NCBI GenBank assembly: GCA_007570785.1
Contig: ML660204.1
Location: 496,001-560,000 of the forward strand
Length of the DNA stretch: 64,000 nucleotides
Source: Antilocapra americana
Taxonomy: Eukaryota; Chordata; Mammalia; Artiodactyla; Antilocapridae
Direction of reading: 5' to 3'
A program made the translations under genes and the position numbers. The notes under the pieces were generated by a model. That model had not been told where the DNA came from. It searched no databases and saw only the letters and a program-made list of their open reading frames with translations. Shown here piece after piece: positions 30,966 through 40,280 of the stretch; the first letter of the stretch is position 1; every line of letters begins with the position of its first letter.

Positions 30966-31900
30966 CTTCCACTCCCTCCTCCAAAGAGCCGACATTCTTG
31001 AGCGGGGGTCCTTTGGGAAAGAATCCTCTGGGAGATTTGTGTTCCGAGCACTTTTACAGAAAAGCCTGCCTCCTTTTACCTAAACCCCCACCCCCACCCC
31101 TCTGCTTCCTCTTCCTCTTTGACGCCCCCACAGAGCTCTCCAGGTCTCCCCTTAGGGAGAGGGTGGCAGAGAGCCCAGTGCCCCTGAGATCCTGGCACAC
31201 CTTTTTGGGGCCAGCTGACAACACTCATGCCAGCCCAGTAAAAGGCTCATGGGGCGGAGGTGGCCCCACGGCCACGCCACTCACACGGTCCTGCCACCTC
31301 CACATGGCCTTGAGTGTGTTATTTCTGTGTCTCCACACACAAAGAGCCCGGGTGCTGTTGCTGGCACTCAGCTGCTGGCGTGGGGAGGCGGGCAGTGGTG
31401 AAAAGCTTTTCTGAAAGGCCAGGGCGAGGCAGGAGTCACCCAGGTGATGTGAGCCATTCCCTTGGGCCCCCAGCCCAGGACCACAGTGAAAGGTTACTGC
31501 TAATTGGCGAGCTCCTGATGGGGATGCATCTACTTAGCACCCCCCTCCCCACCTCCCCAGAGACTTCCAGGATGGTCTTGGCACAGCGTGCAATTCGAAA
31601 GCTCCCCGCCTGAGTCTGGCACAATCTGTCTGAAATTGTGAACATGGAGGCTCTTGGTTTTTTAATTTGTATTTTTCCTTGTTGTTTCTCTCTGCCCATT
31701 GTTTCTGGTAGATTTCGTAGCAGCAGCCACCCCTGACTACTCTGGTAGCCCCCCTCCCTGTGGCCCTCTGAGCAGGCTCCTGTCCCCCCCAGGTCCCCCC
31801 AGACCTACCCTCAGGAGGCCTGGTGGGGGTCAGCGAGCAGCAGCATGCCTGCCCCCGCCCCGCTGCCCGGCCACAGGGCCCAGCTCTCACCCCGCCGTCA
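30966..31900. other. NOL4L: Unique intron before the first visible NOL4L exon
   Basis: No repeats recognised over more than 900 bp, unlike most of the window. Includes a SOX-like cccattgtttctgg near 31696 and a long AT-rich patch at about 31610-31730. The clear lack of insertions next to an exon suggests constraint; no frame is a convincing exon. Confidence 0.5.
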
Positions 31901-31937
31901 TCCCTGACACTAACACAGCTTGTCCACCCTGTCGCAG

Positions 31938-32093
31938 GGGGCAGATGGCCTGTCGGAGCCGGAGGGCATCTCTCTGAAGCGGGTCGCTGTGGTGGAAGAT
32001 TTCTTTGACATCATCTACTCGATGCATGTGGAGAGCTCAGCGGAGCCCGGCAAAGCCCCCAAGCACGCTGGGCAGAAGAAAACCTACCGAGCG
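31938..32093 (+). CDS. NOL4L: NOL4L internal exon (52 codons)
   Basis: Encodes 52 residues from GADGLSEPEG through KRVAVVEDFFDIIYSMHVE to KTYRA. The KRVAVVEDFFDIIYSMHVE block and the KHAGQK segment are family signatures shared by NOL4 and NOL4L; the linker between them (SSAEPGKAP) is the variable part. NOL4L is a nuclear protein of poorly defined molecular function, known in people as a RUNX1 or PAX5 fusion partner in leukaemia. The exon starts after cgcag at 31937 and ends at GCG with donor gtgaga (32094). It is 156 nt and closes on a codon boundary, so it joins the next exon in phase 0. A second AG at 31943-31944 would shift the start by 7 nt and break the frame if the upstream exon ends in phase 0, so 31938 is preferred, but the upstream phase is not visible. 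Frame is open with no stop. Confidence 0.93.
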
Positions 32094-32959
32094 GTGAGAT
32101 TTCTGTCTCTTGGCCTCTGCTGGCAGCCCCAGGCCTTGGCAGGAGGCCATGGGCTCCGCACATGTTGGGCAGGGGGTGGGGCAGGGAGCTGAGGCGTGAT
32201 GAAACGGCCTTTGGGGATCCAGGGGGGCACGGGGCAAGGGCATGGCAGCCAGAAATGGCTCACAGGGGTGGGCTCTGTGGTCGGAGCACAAAGGAGAAGC
32301 AGGTTGAAGGGGGTGAGACGGGGGGAAGGAGAGGGACCAGGAGGGCAGGAGGAAAGCTCTCCTCTTCCTGGTTTCTGCTTTGCTCCATCCCTCCCAGCCC
32401 CAGCTTGGGACTGTGGTTGGGGGAGGGGGAGGCCAGATAATAGTAATCGGCAGAGCAAATGCCTCCGTGGCCTTCGCTGTGTGCCAGACCTGTCCTAATA
32501 CTCCCCATGTGTGAGTGCGTTCAGTCCCCTACAACGCAGCCAGCCGAGAAGTCAGTGCCAGAAGTTCCCCATGGGACTTCTGAGGACCTGGGCCCCGCCC
32601 TCAAGGACAGCACAGCTTGATTGGGGTAGGGGAGGCTGAGAGAAACAGAAATGTCTCCAAGACTAGCTTCAGGGGAACAAGAACCCAGGCACCTGGGCGT
32701 TCAGCCAAAGTCCCTCCAGACACCAACGTTCAGTGCTAAGACAAGGGGCCTTCACGGAGAGGGTGGAGGGTCAGCTAGCAGTCTAAGCTTTGGGTAGGTG
32801 GAAGGGAGCAGAGGTGGCAGCCTAGGATGGGAAACGTCACATGTAAGACTGGAGGGGACGGTGGTCACAGCCTGCCTGGGTTCTGGTAGCGTCCCCGCAT
32901 TGGCCCCTGTTGCCATGGCTTATGCCTGGCTCTGAACCACTTGTCCGGCACCCACCACT

Positions 32960-33125
32960 AAACCAGGAAGTCAAGCACTTCGTGTTCATTCAAGCCTCAC
33001 AGCAGTCCTGTGATGGAGGCGCTGTGGCCCATTTCACAGGTAAGGAAACTGAGGCCCAGGGAGTTAAACTACCACTGTCAGGTCACACAGCACTGAGGCA
33101 GCAGTCAGCCAGTGTCTCACTCCCC
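32960..33125 (-). repeat. MIR, antisense
   Basis: gtgttcattcaagcctcacagcagtc, ggtaaggaaactgaggcccagg and gtcacacagcactgagg. Confidence 0.88.
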
Positions 33126-33549
33126 GCTCTGTGTTGACTTTCTCTCTGGCTTCCTAGAGACCTGCCCCTCTGTGATGGGCCTTCGTTACCCAAGGTGGAT
33201 GCCAACCCCTCCAAGTTCTTTTCTAAATAGCCTTGGAGTGTGGCAGAGGTAGCCTGTGTAAATCTATAATTTCCCCATATGGCCTGATTAAAAATAAAAA
33301 ATCCAACCATCTGGTTTGTCCTTGATCTCAGATGACCTTTGTTAAATGTGTCCTGAGGATGGACCCACGTGCCGAAGACCTCAGAGGGAGGAGCAGCTCA
33401 GAACCTGTGTGTTGGGAAGTGACGTGTGAGAAGGGGGTTCTGAGGGCATTTCCACTGGAGGGTCAGAGATGGAGAGAAGGACTCAAGCTGGGGCCCATGT
33501 GGGCCCCTTGGTGCTGACGATACCCTGTGCACTTTCTCAGCATTGAAGT

Positions 33550-33785
33550 TGCCATGCTGGGAGCCGTCTCGTGCCAGGCTGTGCGCTCAGCACGTCCCCT
33601 GCGCCAGCTCTCAGAGCCATCATGCGGATGAAGGGTGTAAGGATGAAGCAGGCGCTACCATTACAGAGGAGGAAAGCGAGGCTCGGAGAGATGATTAAGC
33701 CTGCCCTGAGGTCACCCAGCTGATGTTCAGAGTCAGGCATCTGGCCCAGAGCCTGTGCCCTGACCACTAGACATGCTGCCTTGCT
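33550..33785 (-). repeat. MIR, antisense, near full length
   Basis: gtgccaggctgtgcgctcagc, accattacagaggaggaaagc, gaggtcacccagctgatg and tgccctgaccactagac. Confidence 0.88.
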
Positions 33786-34920
33786 GCAAACGTCTTGTGG
33801 CCAGTTCGAAAGCCCACTGACTTGCTTGTCAAAGTAGATAGGCTTAAGCCGACTGGACTGTGTGATTTCCCTGGTCCCATGGGTACCTAGCCCCAAACCT
33901 TAGCCTCAGGCACTTCCTGGGTGTTCATTAAGGCTGGGGTCTGCGACCTCTGTGCTGCAGAGAGGGCGAGGCTGGCTGCACCCACCAGGCTCTGTGTCTC
34001 TGGGCCAAGCGGACGTCCAGCCCTTGGCTCTGCGCTTCCTGGCTTCTCGTCCATATGCCCGCCGCGTGCCCCACTTCCCGCTGCCCAGCCTGGAGCTGGC
34101 ACATGACTGGCAATGAGCCAGCTGGGCTGCTCTCAGAGCTGGAATTTCAGCAGCAGGGCCAAGGCAGAGGGAGCAGGCCAGGCTCTCCTGCTGTGGGTGT
34201 GAGGCCAAGGGGACCACCGCATCCCCTTCCTCCCCCGTGCACCTCCTGTCCCTTCCCCCACTTCCCCATCTGTCACCCTTTTCCTTTTGGGGGGGTGGGG
34301 TGAAGGGGACGCTTTTGTCCTCCTCTTTTCACATGCTCCCATTTGCCTCAACCCAAGCCTAGCTCTTCAGCCCCATCCATGCCCGCTAGGAGACTCGGTG
34401 CTGATGGCTGCAGAAGGGTACAGCCTGGTACCTTGGGGTTTGCATCAGGCCCTTCGGAGGGGTTTTTGGACCTATCTGTGTATGCTTTGCCAAACCTGAA
34501 TTCTGGGACTGCCTCTCTGTCTCTGGGGGCACCTGGGACTTTATGGAGTCTTACAGGCCTGGGGTGCCCAAGACAGCAGGGGCCTGCACGGGAGATGGGC
34601 AGTCTTGTTCAAAGCATTAAAGGAGGCACACTCTTCAATAGGAAAAGAACTTTTTAGCACCTACCAGTTTCCAGCAGTGGACTGGGGAGGGCAGGTAAGG
34701 AGCTTTCTGAAACTGTAGGTCTGTGAGCCAGGGGTTGATGACCGTTGACAACGGACGCTACAGGGAGTCTCCATCCTGGGCAGGAAGCCCTGCCTTAGCT
34801 TTGCCTCTGATGCCACATGGCCTGAGGTCCAGTGGATTCCAGAGAGTCTTGCCAAGGCAGAGCTGTGTGTTCTACAAAGTTCCCTGAGCCCACATAGAGG
34901 ACTGGTCCTTTTTCAAGGAG
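33786..34920. other. Unassigned GC-rich intronic sequence
   Basis: No exon or repeat recognised. The open frames reach about 119 codons in several registers at once, which fits base composition rather than coding. Confidence 0.45.
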
Positions 34921-34935
34921 TGTTTCTGATGTCTA

Positions 34936-35238
34936 TGCTTAGTTGCTTAGCTGTGTCTGACTCTTTGAGACCCCATGGACTGTAGCCCGCCAGGCTCATC
35001 TGTCCATGGGGATTCTCCAGGTAAGAATACTGGCATGGGTTGCCATGCCCTCCTCCAGGGGATCTTCCCAACCCAGGGATCTATCCCAGGTCTCCCACAT
35101 TGCAGGCGGATTCTTTTCCACCAGGAAAGCCCAAGAATACTGGAGTGGGTAGCCTATCCCGTCTGCAGCAGATCTTCTTGACCCAAGAATCAAACTAGGG
35201 TCTCCTGCACTGCAGGTGGATTCTTTACCAGGGAAGCT
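34936..35238 (-). mobile_element. Bov-A2 SINE, antisense, with 15-bp TSD
   Basis: gcttagttgcttagctgtg, ggactgtagcccgccaggctc and gggatctatcccaggtctcc form a full antisense copy. The half from gaatactggagtgggtagcc through ctttaccaggg is repeated, so it is a dimer. Perfect 15-bp duplication TGTTTCTGATGTCTA at 34921-34935 and 35239-35253. Confidence 0.95.
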
Positions 35239-35253
35239 TGTTTCTGATGTCTA

Positions 35254-35430
35254 ATGAAAGTGAAAGTCGCTCTTTTGTGTCCGACTGGACCCAGGCCAGA
35301 ATTCTCCAAACCAGAATACTGCAGTGGGTAGCCATTCTCTTCTCCAGGGTATCTTCCCAACCCAAGGATCGAACCCAAGTCTCCCGCATTGCAGGCAGAT
35401 TCTCTACCAGCCGAGCCACGAGGGAACCCC
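35254..35430 (-). mobile_element. Bov-A SINE, antisense, adjacent copy
   Basis: gtgaaagtcgctcttttgtg, ccaaaccagaatactgc, aggatcgaacccaagtctcc and accagccgagccacgaggg. It starts where the previous element's duplication ends. The core after the promoter is shortened. Confidence 0.93.
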
Positions 35431-35569
35431 TAATGGCTGCACCCACCTAACCAAGAGCGAGCCTTGTTGCTTCCTTCCTCCCTCCCAGGGTGCTGGAAGG
35501 CGAGGTCAGGCTCTAGGGCCCTGATCTGACTGCCCAGACCACTTTGGAGTTGGGGCCAGATGTGGTCAG

Positions 35570-35805
35570 CAGCTGCTCCAGGCCCACCACGTGCTAATCC
35601 GCCCGCAGGGCAGAAGGAGGATCTTGTAAAGTGGTGCAAATCCCCCCAATTGGCCTCATCTGTCTTTGTCGGCCTCTGAGTTGGGGAGTGAAAATGGGGC
35701 CTTGCAAGTCAGCGACTCTGCAAATAGCTTCTGAGCTCCCTCCCAATGAAATCTCACTCAGCTTTTCCCAGTAAGAAAAACGTAAAAGGCAGATTCAGGT
35801 ACCGG
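35570..35805. promoter_or_regulatory. Candidate constrained segment
   Basis: Repeat-free. ccaccacgtgctaatccgcc contains an E-box and a homeodomain-type TAATCC. Further on, gtggtgcaaatccccccaattgg and gactctgcaaatagc. Motif-based suggestion only. Confidence 0.3.
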
Positions 35806-37035
35806 TCTCAACATCCAGGCTGGAGGCCTGAGAGCAAGGCAACAGACAGTCCAGGGCCGCCGAGAGCTGCTGGGTGGGGATGGGCCCCTTCTTAAATGCA
35901 GCAGCTCCGTCTTTATCTGTGTCACGTTTCGGGCTTCAGGATAAGAGTCTATTTCCAGAACAGTGTCTGTAGCTCTAAAACTATCAGAAAACCACCATCC
36001 TGCTGACTAGGGCATCAGCTGGGATGATCCTCTGTGTCTCAGCTCACCCTGTGGTCCTGTGGCCTCGGGCATCTGTGCAGCCAGACAGAAACGGGAGGTC
36101 CCATTTCTCACGTGGATAAAGCAGGAGTGTGAACCAAAAGATGCCCACAGGAGATTGAAGGCCTCAGTGGAGGAAGGCATCCTCCTGCATTCGGGTCCCT
36201 ACAGCAGCGCAGAGCTGGACATTTTACTGACACCCCATGGGAGCTCTTAGCAAGGCTGCAGACCGTCCAGCCGCACAGGGCCCTGGGACAGCTCCAAGGG
36301 CTTCTCACCCACCTGCCTGGGGTTCGCCCCATCTGCCTTTCCATGGGATCCAGAGCCGGAAGTTGTGCACCCAGTGCACCACCTCCCTGTGGCACTCCGG
36401 CCGGCCTTTGCATCTGCTGGGTCCTTGCTAAGGCCCAGGCCCCTGGGCACTTTCTGGTAACTGCCCCTGTGTCCTTAGTGGGCCAGGCGGCAAGCAGGGC
36501 CTCTGCCCACACTACAGGCAGCCCTCAGCAGAGCAGCCTGGCCAGGAAGGCCCTCCCTGAGCCTTGTAGAATCTGTCTCTGCCCAGCGGTCAAAGAACTT
36601 CAAGTCAGGCTTTCCCCATGGTATCAACCTTTCTTCCTCTCCCAGCAGACTGCAACCCTCCTCCTCCACGTGCTCAGCTCAGCTCTTCTGAGGCCTGACC
36701 TAGGATGCCCCAGCTCAGTTCCTTAGGAGGTCATCTGTTGGCCCAACTCAGCCTCAGCCCTCTGCCTGACCCAGAGGGTGTCCTTCCCTCTTCCCTTTGC
36801 TCCTATAGCTGTCAGCCCCCCTCAACAGGACCCATCCCTCCCAACCCTGTGGGCCAGAGAGAGGGACCTGCCACCCTGTGGGCCAGAGAGAGGGACCTGC
36901 CACCCTGATACTTCTAGGCAGCCTCAGGCTAGGGATAAAGATGTCCCCGTATGTGGCAGGAGAGCCCCGTGCCTTGGCCCTCATACCTTCCCAGCCACCG
37001 GCTCCAGTTGGAGAGCGGGGTTTGCCCTTGTCCCT
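35806..37035. other. Unassigned GC-rich intron with 29-bp duplication
   Basis: No gene or named repeat. A perfect 29-bp tandem duplication (tgtgggccagagag... unit) lies at 36848-36876 and 36877-36905. Confidence 0.55.
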
Positions 37036-37215
37036 GACCTCCAGAGGAAGGCAATCAGACAAAGAATTTGGAAGGGAGATAACTCATCAAGGAGCCTGCC
37101 TACTCCGCAGAGCATCAAATCAGCTGAGAAATAACAATTGTGTCACCAAAATTAACTCTGCATTTGCAGCCGGCCGCCAGGCAGGAGTAGCCCTTGGAGC
37201 TCCATAGGCAGCAGA
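37035..37215. promoter_or_regulatory. Candidate conserved noncoding element
   Basis: Repeat-free, AT-rich island in GC-rich surroundings with ggagataactcatcaagg (GATA-like), gcatcaaatcagctgag, taacaattgtgtcacc (SOX-like) and aaattaactctgcatttgc. No frame is convincing. Composition and motif based. Confidence 0.42.
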
Positions 37216-37844
37216 GCCCAAGCCTGTCCTCCAAGGGCCTGGCCGCAGGGCCGGGGGCGCGGGAAAGGAGAGCCTGGCAGCCCTCTTGAGTCCCCTCCTC
37301 TCTGCCCCACCCTGCCCCGCTTCCTGGCCACCGCAGAGATAGAGCAGGGCACGTGTGCATCCCGAAGGAACAGACCAGGTGCGTCCTGGAGAGCAGCGCA
37401 CCGCCCCCACCCCCACATCCCCTGCTGTGGGCTGACCAGCGCCCTCGGCCAACTTTCCCGGCTGGGCTGCGGCGAGGACGGAGGAACTCTGGGGTGATGC
37501 TGCCCCTTAGTGGAGAGGAGTGGGACGGCCCAGGCTCTGGGAAATGTGTGAAAACCCGCAACCGGGCAGCTGCCGGCCTCAGTCAGAGAACCTGGGCCCA
37601 AGAGGTCCCTCTGGCCCCTTCAGGCAGCCAAACCAGGACCAATCTGGTTTTTCCCAAAACCCAGAGCAAGAGGAGAGGACTGAGCTGCTGGGACTACACC
37701 CTGCTTCTTCCCCACTCCCCTGCCCAGCCTCTTGTGTTTCTTCCCGTCACTTTCACCTTCCCTCCCACACTGCTGACTCTTTCTCCGTAGCTAGGGGAGG
37801 CCCTCTGGAGGCAGCTCTGGGGGTGACCTGGAGCTTCGGCTCTA

Positions 37845-37960
37845 GTCTGGCACTATTATAAAGAGCTGTGTGACCTTAAGTGAATTGGTTCACTTCTCTG
37901 GGCCTTGTGACCTTGCCTGGAACATGGGGCTCACTGAGAGCCTGTCCAGTTTGAGGCATT
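37845..37960 (+). repeat. MIR, sense (divergent)
   Basis: gagctgtgtgaccttaagtg and cacttctctgggccttg. From 37961 to 38450 there is AT-rich unassigned sequence, including a MER-like cagtgtttctcaactc at about 38106. Confidence 0.58.
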
Positions 37961-38450
37961 TCACAACTTTCCTGGGTCTGTGACTAGATCAAGGAATAGC
38001 CTGTAGAGCTTTGGGCTCTGTTTATAGGCCCACAGCAGGTAGATTTATGAATGGGGCTCAGTTTATCATTCTCTAAGAGTGAGAGTTAGTCTCCTCCTAC
38101 CCTAGAGCAGTGTTTCTCAACTCATTCTTCAGTAGCAGTGATGAAATGACCTGAGAGGAATATTCCCAATTTATGAGAACATAGGTTATAGACTAGATGA
38201 TGTTTCAGTGTTTTGCTTTTACAATTTTTAAGCTTCTTTCATTTAAAATTTTAAAACTACTGGTATTCTGCGGAAGTACTGACTCATTTCTATGGCTGAG
38301 ACTTTTAAGACATCTGCCTCTTGCTCCTCAAATCCCTGCCCTTCCTGGCAAGGGCCACGTGTCTGCCACTGAAGCAGAGGCCTTGGTGACCTGGTGAGCA
38401 AGCTGCCTCTGCACAGATCCATGTAACAGCCAGCCTCCTTTCTCTCCCAG

Positions 38451-38562
38451 ATCGCAGAGACCTACGCCTTCCTTCCACGGGAGGCCGTGACCCGGTTCCT
38501 GATGAGCTGCACGGAGTGTCAGAAGAGGATGCACTTTAATTCCAACGGCCTGGAGCCCAAAG
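38451..38562 (+). CDS. NOL4L: NOL4L internal exon (112 nt)
   Basis: Encodes IAETYAFLPREAVTRFLMSC, then TECQKRMHFNSNGLEPK with the first base of the next codon. The AETYAFLPREAVTRFLMSC block is near-identical in NOL4 and NOL4L, so family membership is secure. MHFNSNGLEPK differs from the NOL4 version as I remember it and points to NOL4L. It follows KTYRA of the previous exon in phase 0 and ends as AAAG before donor gtaggg, giving phase 1. Three Cys in the MSCTECQK region could be structural, but no classic zinc finger is evident. Deletion of this exon would shift the frame. Confidence 0.95.
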
Positions 38563-39136
38563 GTAGGGGAGCAGATGGGCGTGCTAGAGGCCTGGGGGAG
38601 GCTTGCATGGGAGGGGCTCTCCCCGAGAAGGGCCTGCCCTTTGCTGGCAGGGACAGAAAAGTGCATGACGAGCAGCTGTCACAATTCCCAGGGGCCAGCG
38701 TGGGTCCATGGAGCTGCCCAGAGAGCCTCATTTTAGGTTTGGTTTGTTGTTGTTGTTTTTTTTTTTAACTTTTTTTAAATGTCAAGTTTCACTTAAAAAC
38801 CAACAGTACATTCCTCCTGCCCTTCCAGACTCTCTTCTCCCACCGAGGTTACAGACGGAAACGGCCACCTCGCCCCATTTCCTAAACTCTGCAGTCCTCA
38901 CCACCCAGGTCTTCTCCCCCTACACCTGCCAGTGTCCATGTGGATTTGGTCTCACTGACCCAACTGTGCCCTCCCTGGGGACAGGAGCCCACCCCTTGCT
39001 GCATGTGCCTTTCTACTCTGCAGCCACCTTCCTGCCATTAGTAGTAGGCCTCCCTAAGTGTTTGTCCCCTGCCCTCTACCCCCAGTGCACCCCCAGGAGA
39101 TCTGTGGGGATTGGTTAGAATTGAAAATGCCCAGAG

Positions 39137-39262
39137 GAATTTTCTTGGTGGTCCAGTGGTAAGACACCACACTTGCACTGCACAGGGCACAAGTTCGATC
39201 CCTAGTCAGGGAACTAAGATCCTGCGTGCCACACAGTGAAGCCAAAAAATAGGGAAAAAAGA
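39137..39262 (+). mobile_element. CHR-type SINE, sense, with 14-bp TSD
   Basis: ttcttggtggtccagtgg head, acaagttcgatccctagtcagg and ctaagatcctgcgtgcc. Perfect 14-bp duplication GAAAATGCCCAGAG at 39123-39136 and 39263-39276. Confidence 0.95.
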
Positions 39263-39723
39263 GAAAATGCCCAGAGTATGTGTGATCAGTCCAAGCTGGT
39301 CCCTTAGACAGATATCCACGCTCTCCAGCTCTTCCCTGCAAGGACCCCCACCTCAGTACCCCCAAAGCTTCAATGTGCATGTCCCAGAGGCCTCCCTCCA
39401 GTTAGTCTGGGCCATCTGTTCGAAGGTGGCTTTGGCACAGCAAGAAGGGCCATTATGTTTGGCTGGTGTGACCGTAACTCAAGCCTGAGAAATGGTGCCC
39501 AGATGGGCAACTTATCAGGGCTGCTAGGCATCAGGCCTGCAAAAGGTGCTGAGGTGGGTGGGTGTTGGTGTGTTTGCCTGAGGATGGGAACAGAAGGGTG
39601 AGCTGCTTCCTCAGGCGGTGCCCAGGTGGCATCCACCAAATGTGGTGAAAACCAACAGCACTGCCCAGCGACAGCAAGGCACTGGAACATAGATGCCAGT
39701 GAGGATTTCCTCCTGGCTGGTAG

Positions 39724-39915
39724 GTCAGTCGCTAAGTCGTGTCTCACTCTTTGCGACCCCATTGACTGCAGCACGCCAGGCTTCCCTGTCCTTCACTATC
39801 TCCCAGAATTTGCTCAAACTCATGTCCATTGAGTCGATGATGCCATCCAACCATCTCATCCTCTGTCATCCCCTTCTCCTCTTGCCTTCGATCTTTCCCA
39901 GCGTCAGAGTCTTTT
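39724..39915 (-). mobile_element. BovB LINE 3' fragment, antisense, with 13-bp TSD
   Basis: gctaagtcgtgtctcactc, gcacgccaggcttccctgtcc, ccattgagtcgatgatgcc and gatctttcccagcgtc. Perfect 13-bp duplication TCCTGGCTGGTAG at 39711-39723 and 39916-39928. Confidence 0.95.
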
Positions 39916-40099
39916 TCCTGGCTGGTAGTTGGTCCCTGATGCGACTTTGGACAGCAGCCACTTCACAGACCCAGAGGCTTCCCTGTCCTTGGTGGCCATT
40001 AGGCTGCGGCCACTTCACCGAGTTCATCGGATAGCCGCTGATGTCTGAGGGACAGGAGTTAATGTAGTTCATCCCTCGTAAGCGCTGGGTTCCTGGTTT

Positions 40100-40280
40100 A
40101 AGAGCCTGGGGTGCCAGGGCCACACTGAATACTTTCGAATCCGAGCTCTGCCACTCAGTAACCGTGTGTCCTGAACAAGTGGCTTTACCTCTCTGAGCCT
40201 TAGTTTCCTCATGTGTGAAATGGAGTTAATAACGGCACCTACCTGGTAGCGGGAGAGAGGAGCAGGGTCCTGATGAAATC
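40100..40280 (+). repeat. MIR, sense
   Basis: gaatccgagctctgccactcag, ctctctgagccttagtttcctc and gtgtgaaatggagttaataac. Confidence 0.88.

Larger units (their letters stand above)
1..31937 (+). other. NOL4L: NOL4L upstream intron (3' part)
   Basis: No coding exon can be supported here. The stretch ends at the acceptor of the first NOL4L exon, so it is read as intron of that gene. The longest open frames in it (up to about 267 codons) lie in GC-rich or repeat DNA, lack homology I recognise and are treated as chance. A plausible branch point (ctaac, A near 31913) lies 24 nt before the acceptor AG at 31936-31937, with a weak pyrimidine tract. Confidence 0.85.
32094..38450 (+). other. NOL4L: NOL4L intron, 6357 bp
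   Basis: GT-AG intron in phase 0. Contains antisense MIRs, a pair of Bov-A SINEs and candidate constrained segments listed separately. The acceptor has a strong pyrimidine tract (ctcctttctctcccag). Confidence 0.92.

Noticed and set aside
38106..38240. Second MER5/MER20-like hAT element
   Set aside because: Only the cagtgtttctcaactc start is suggestive; the following sequence does not follow a consensus I can verify.
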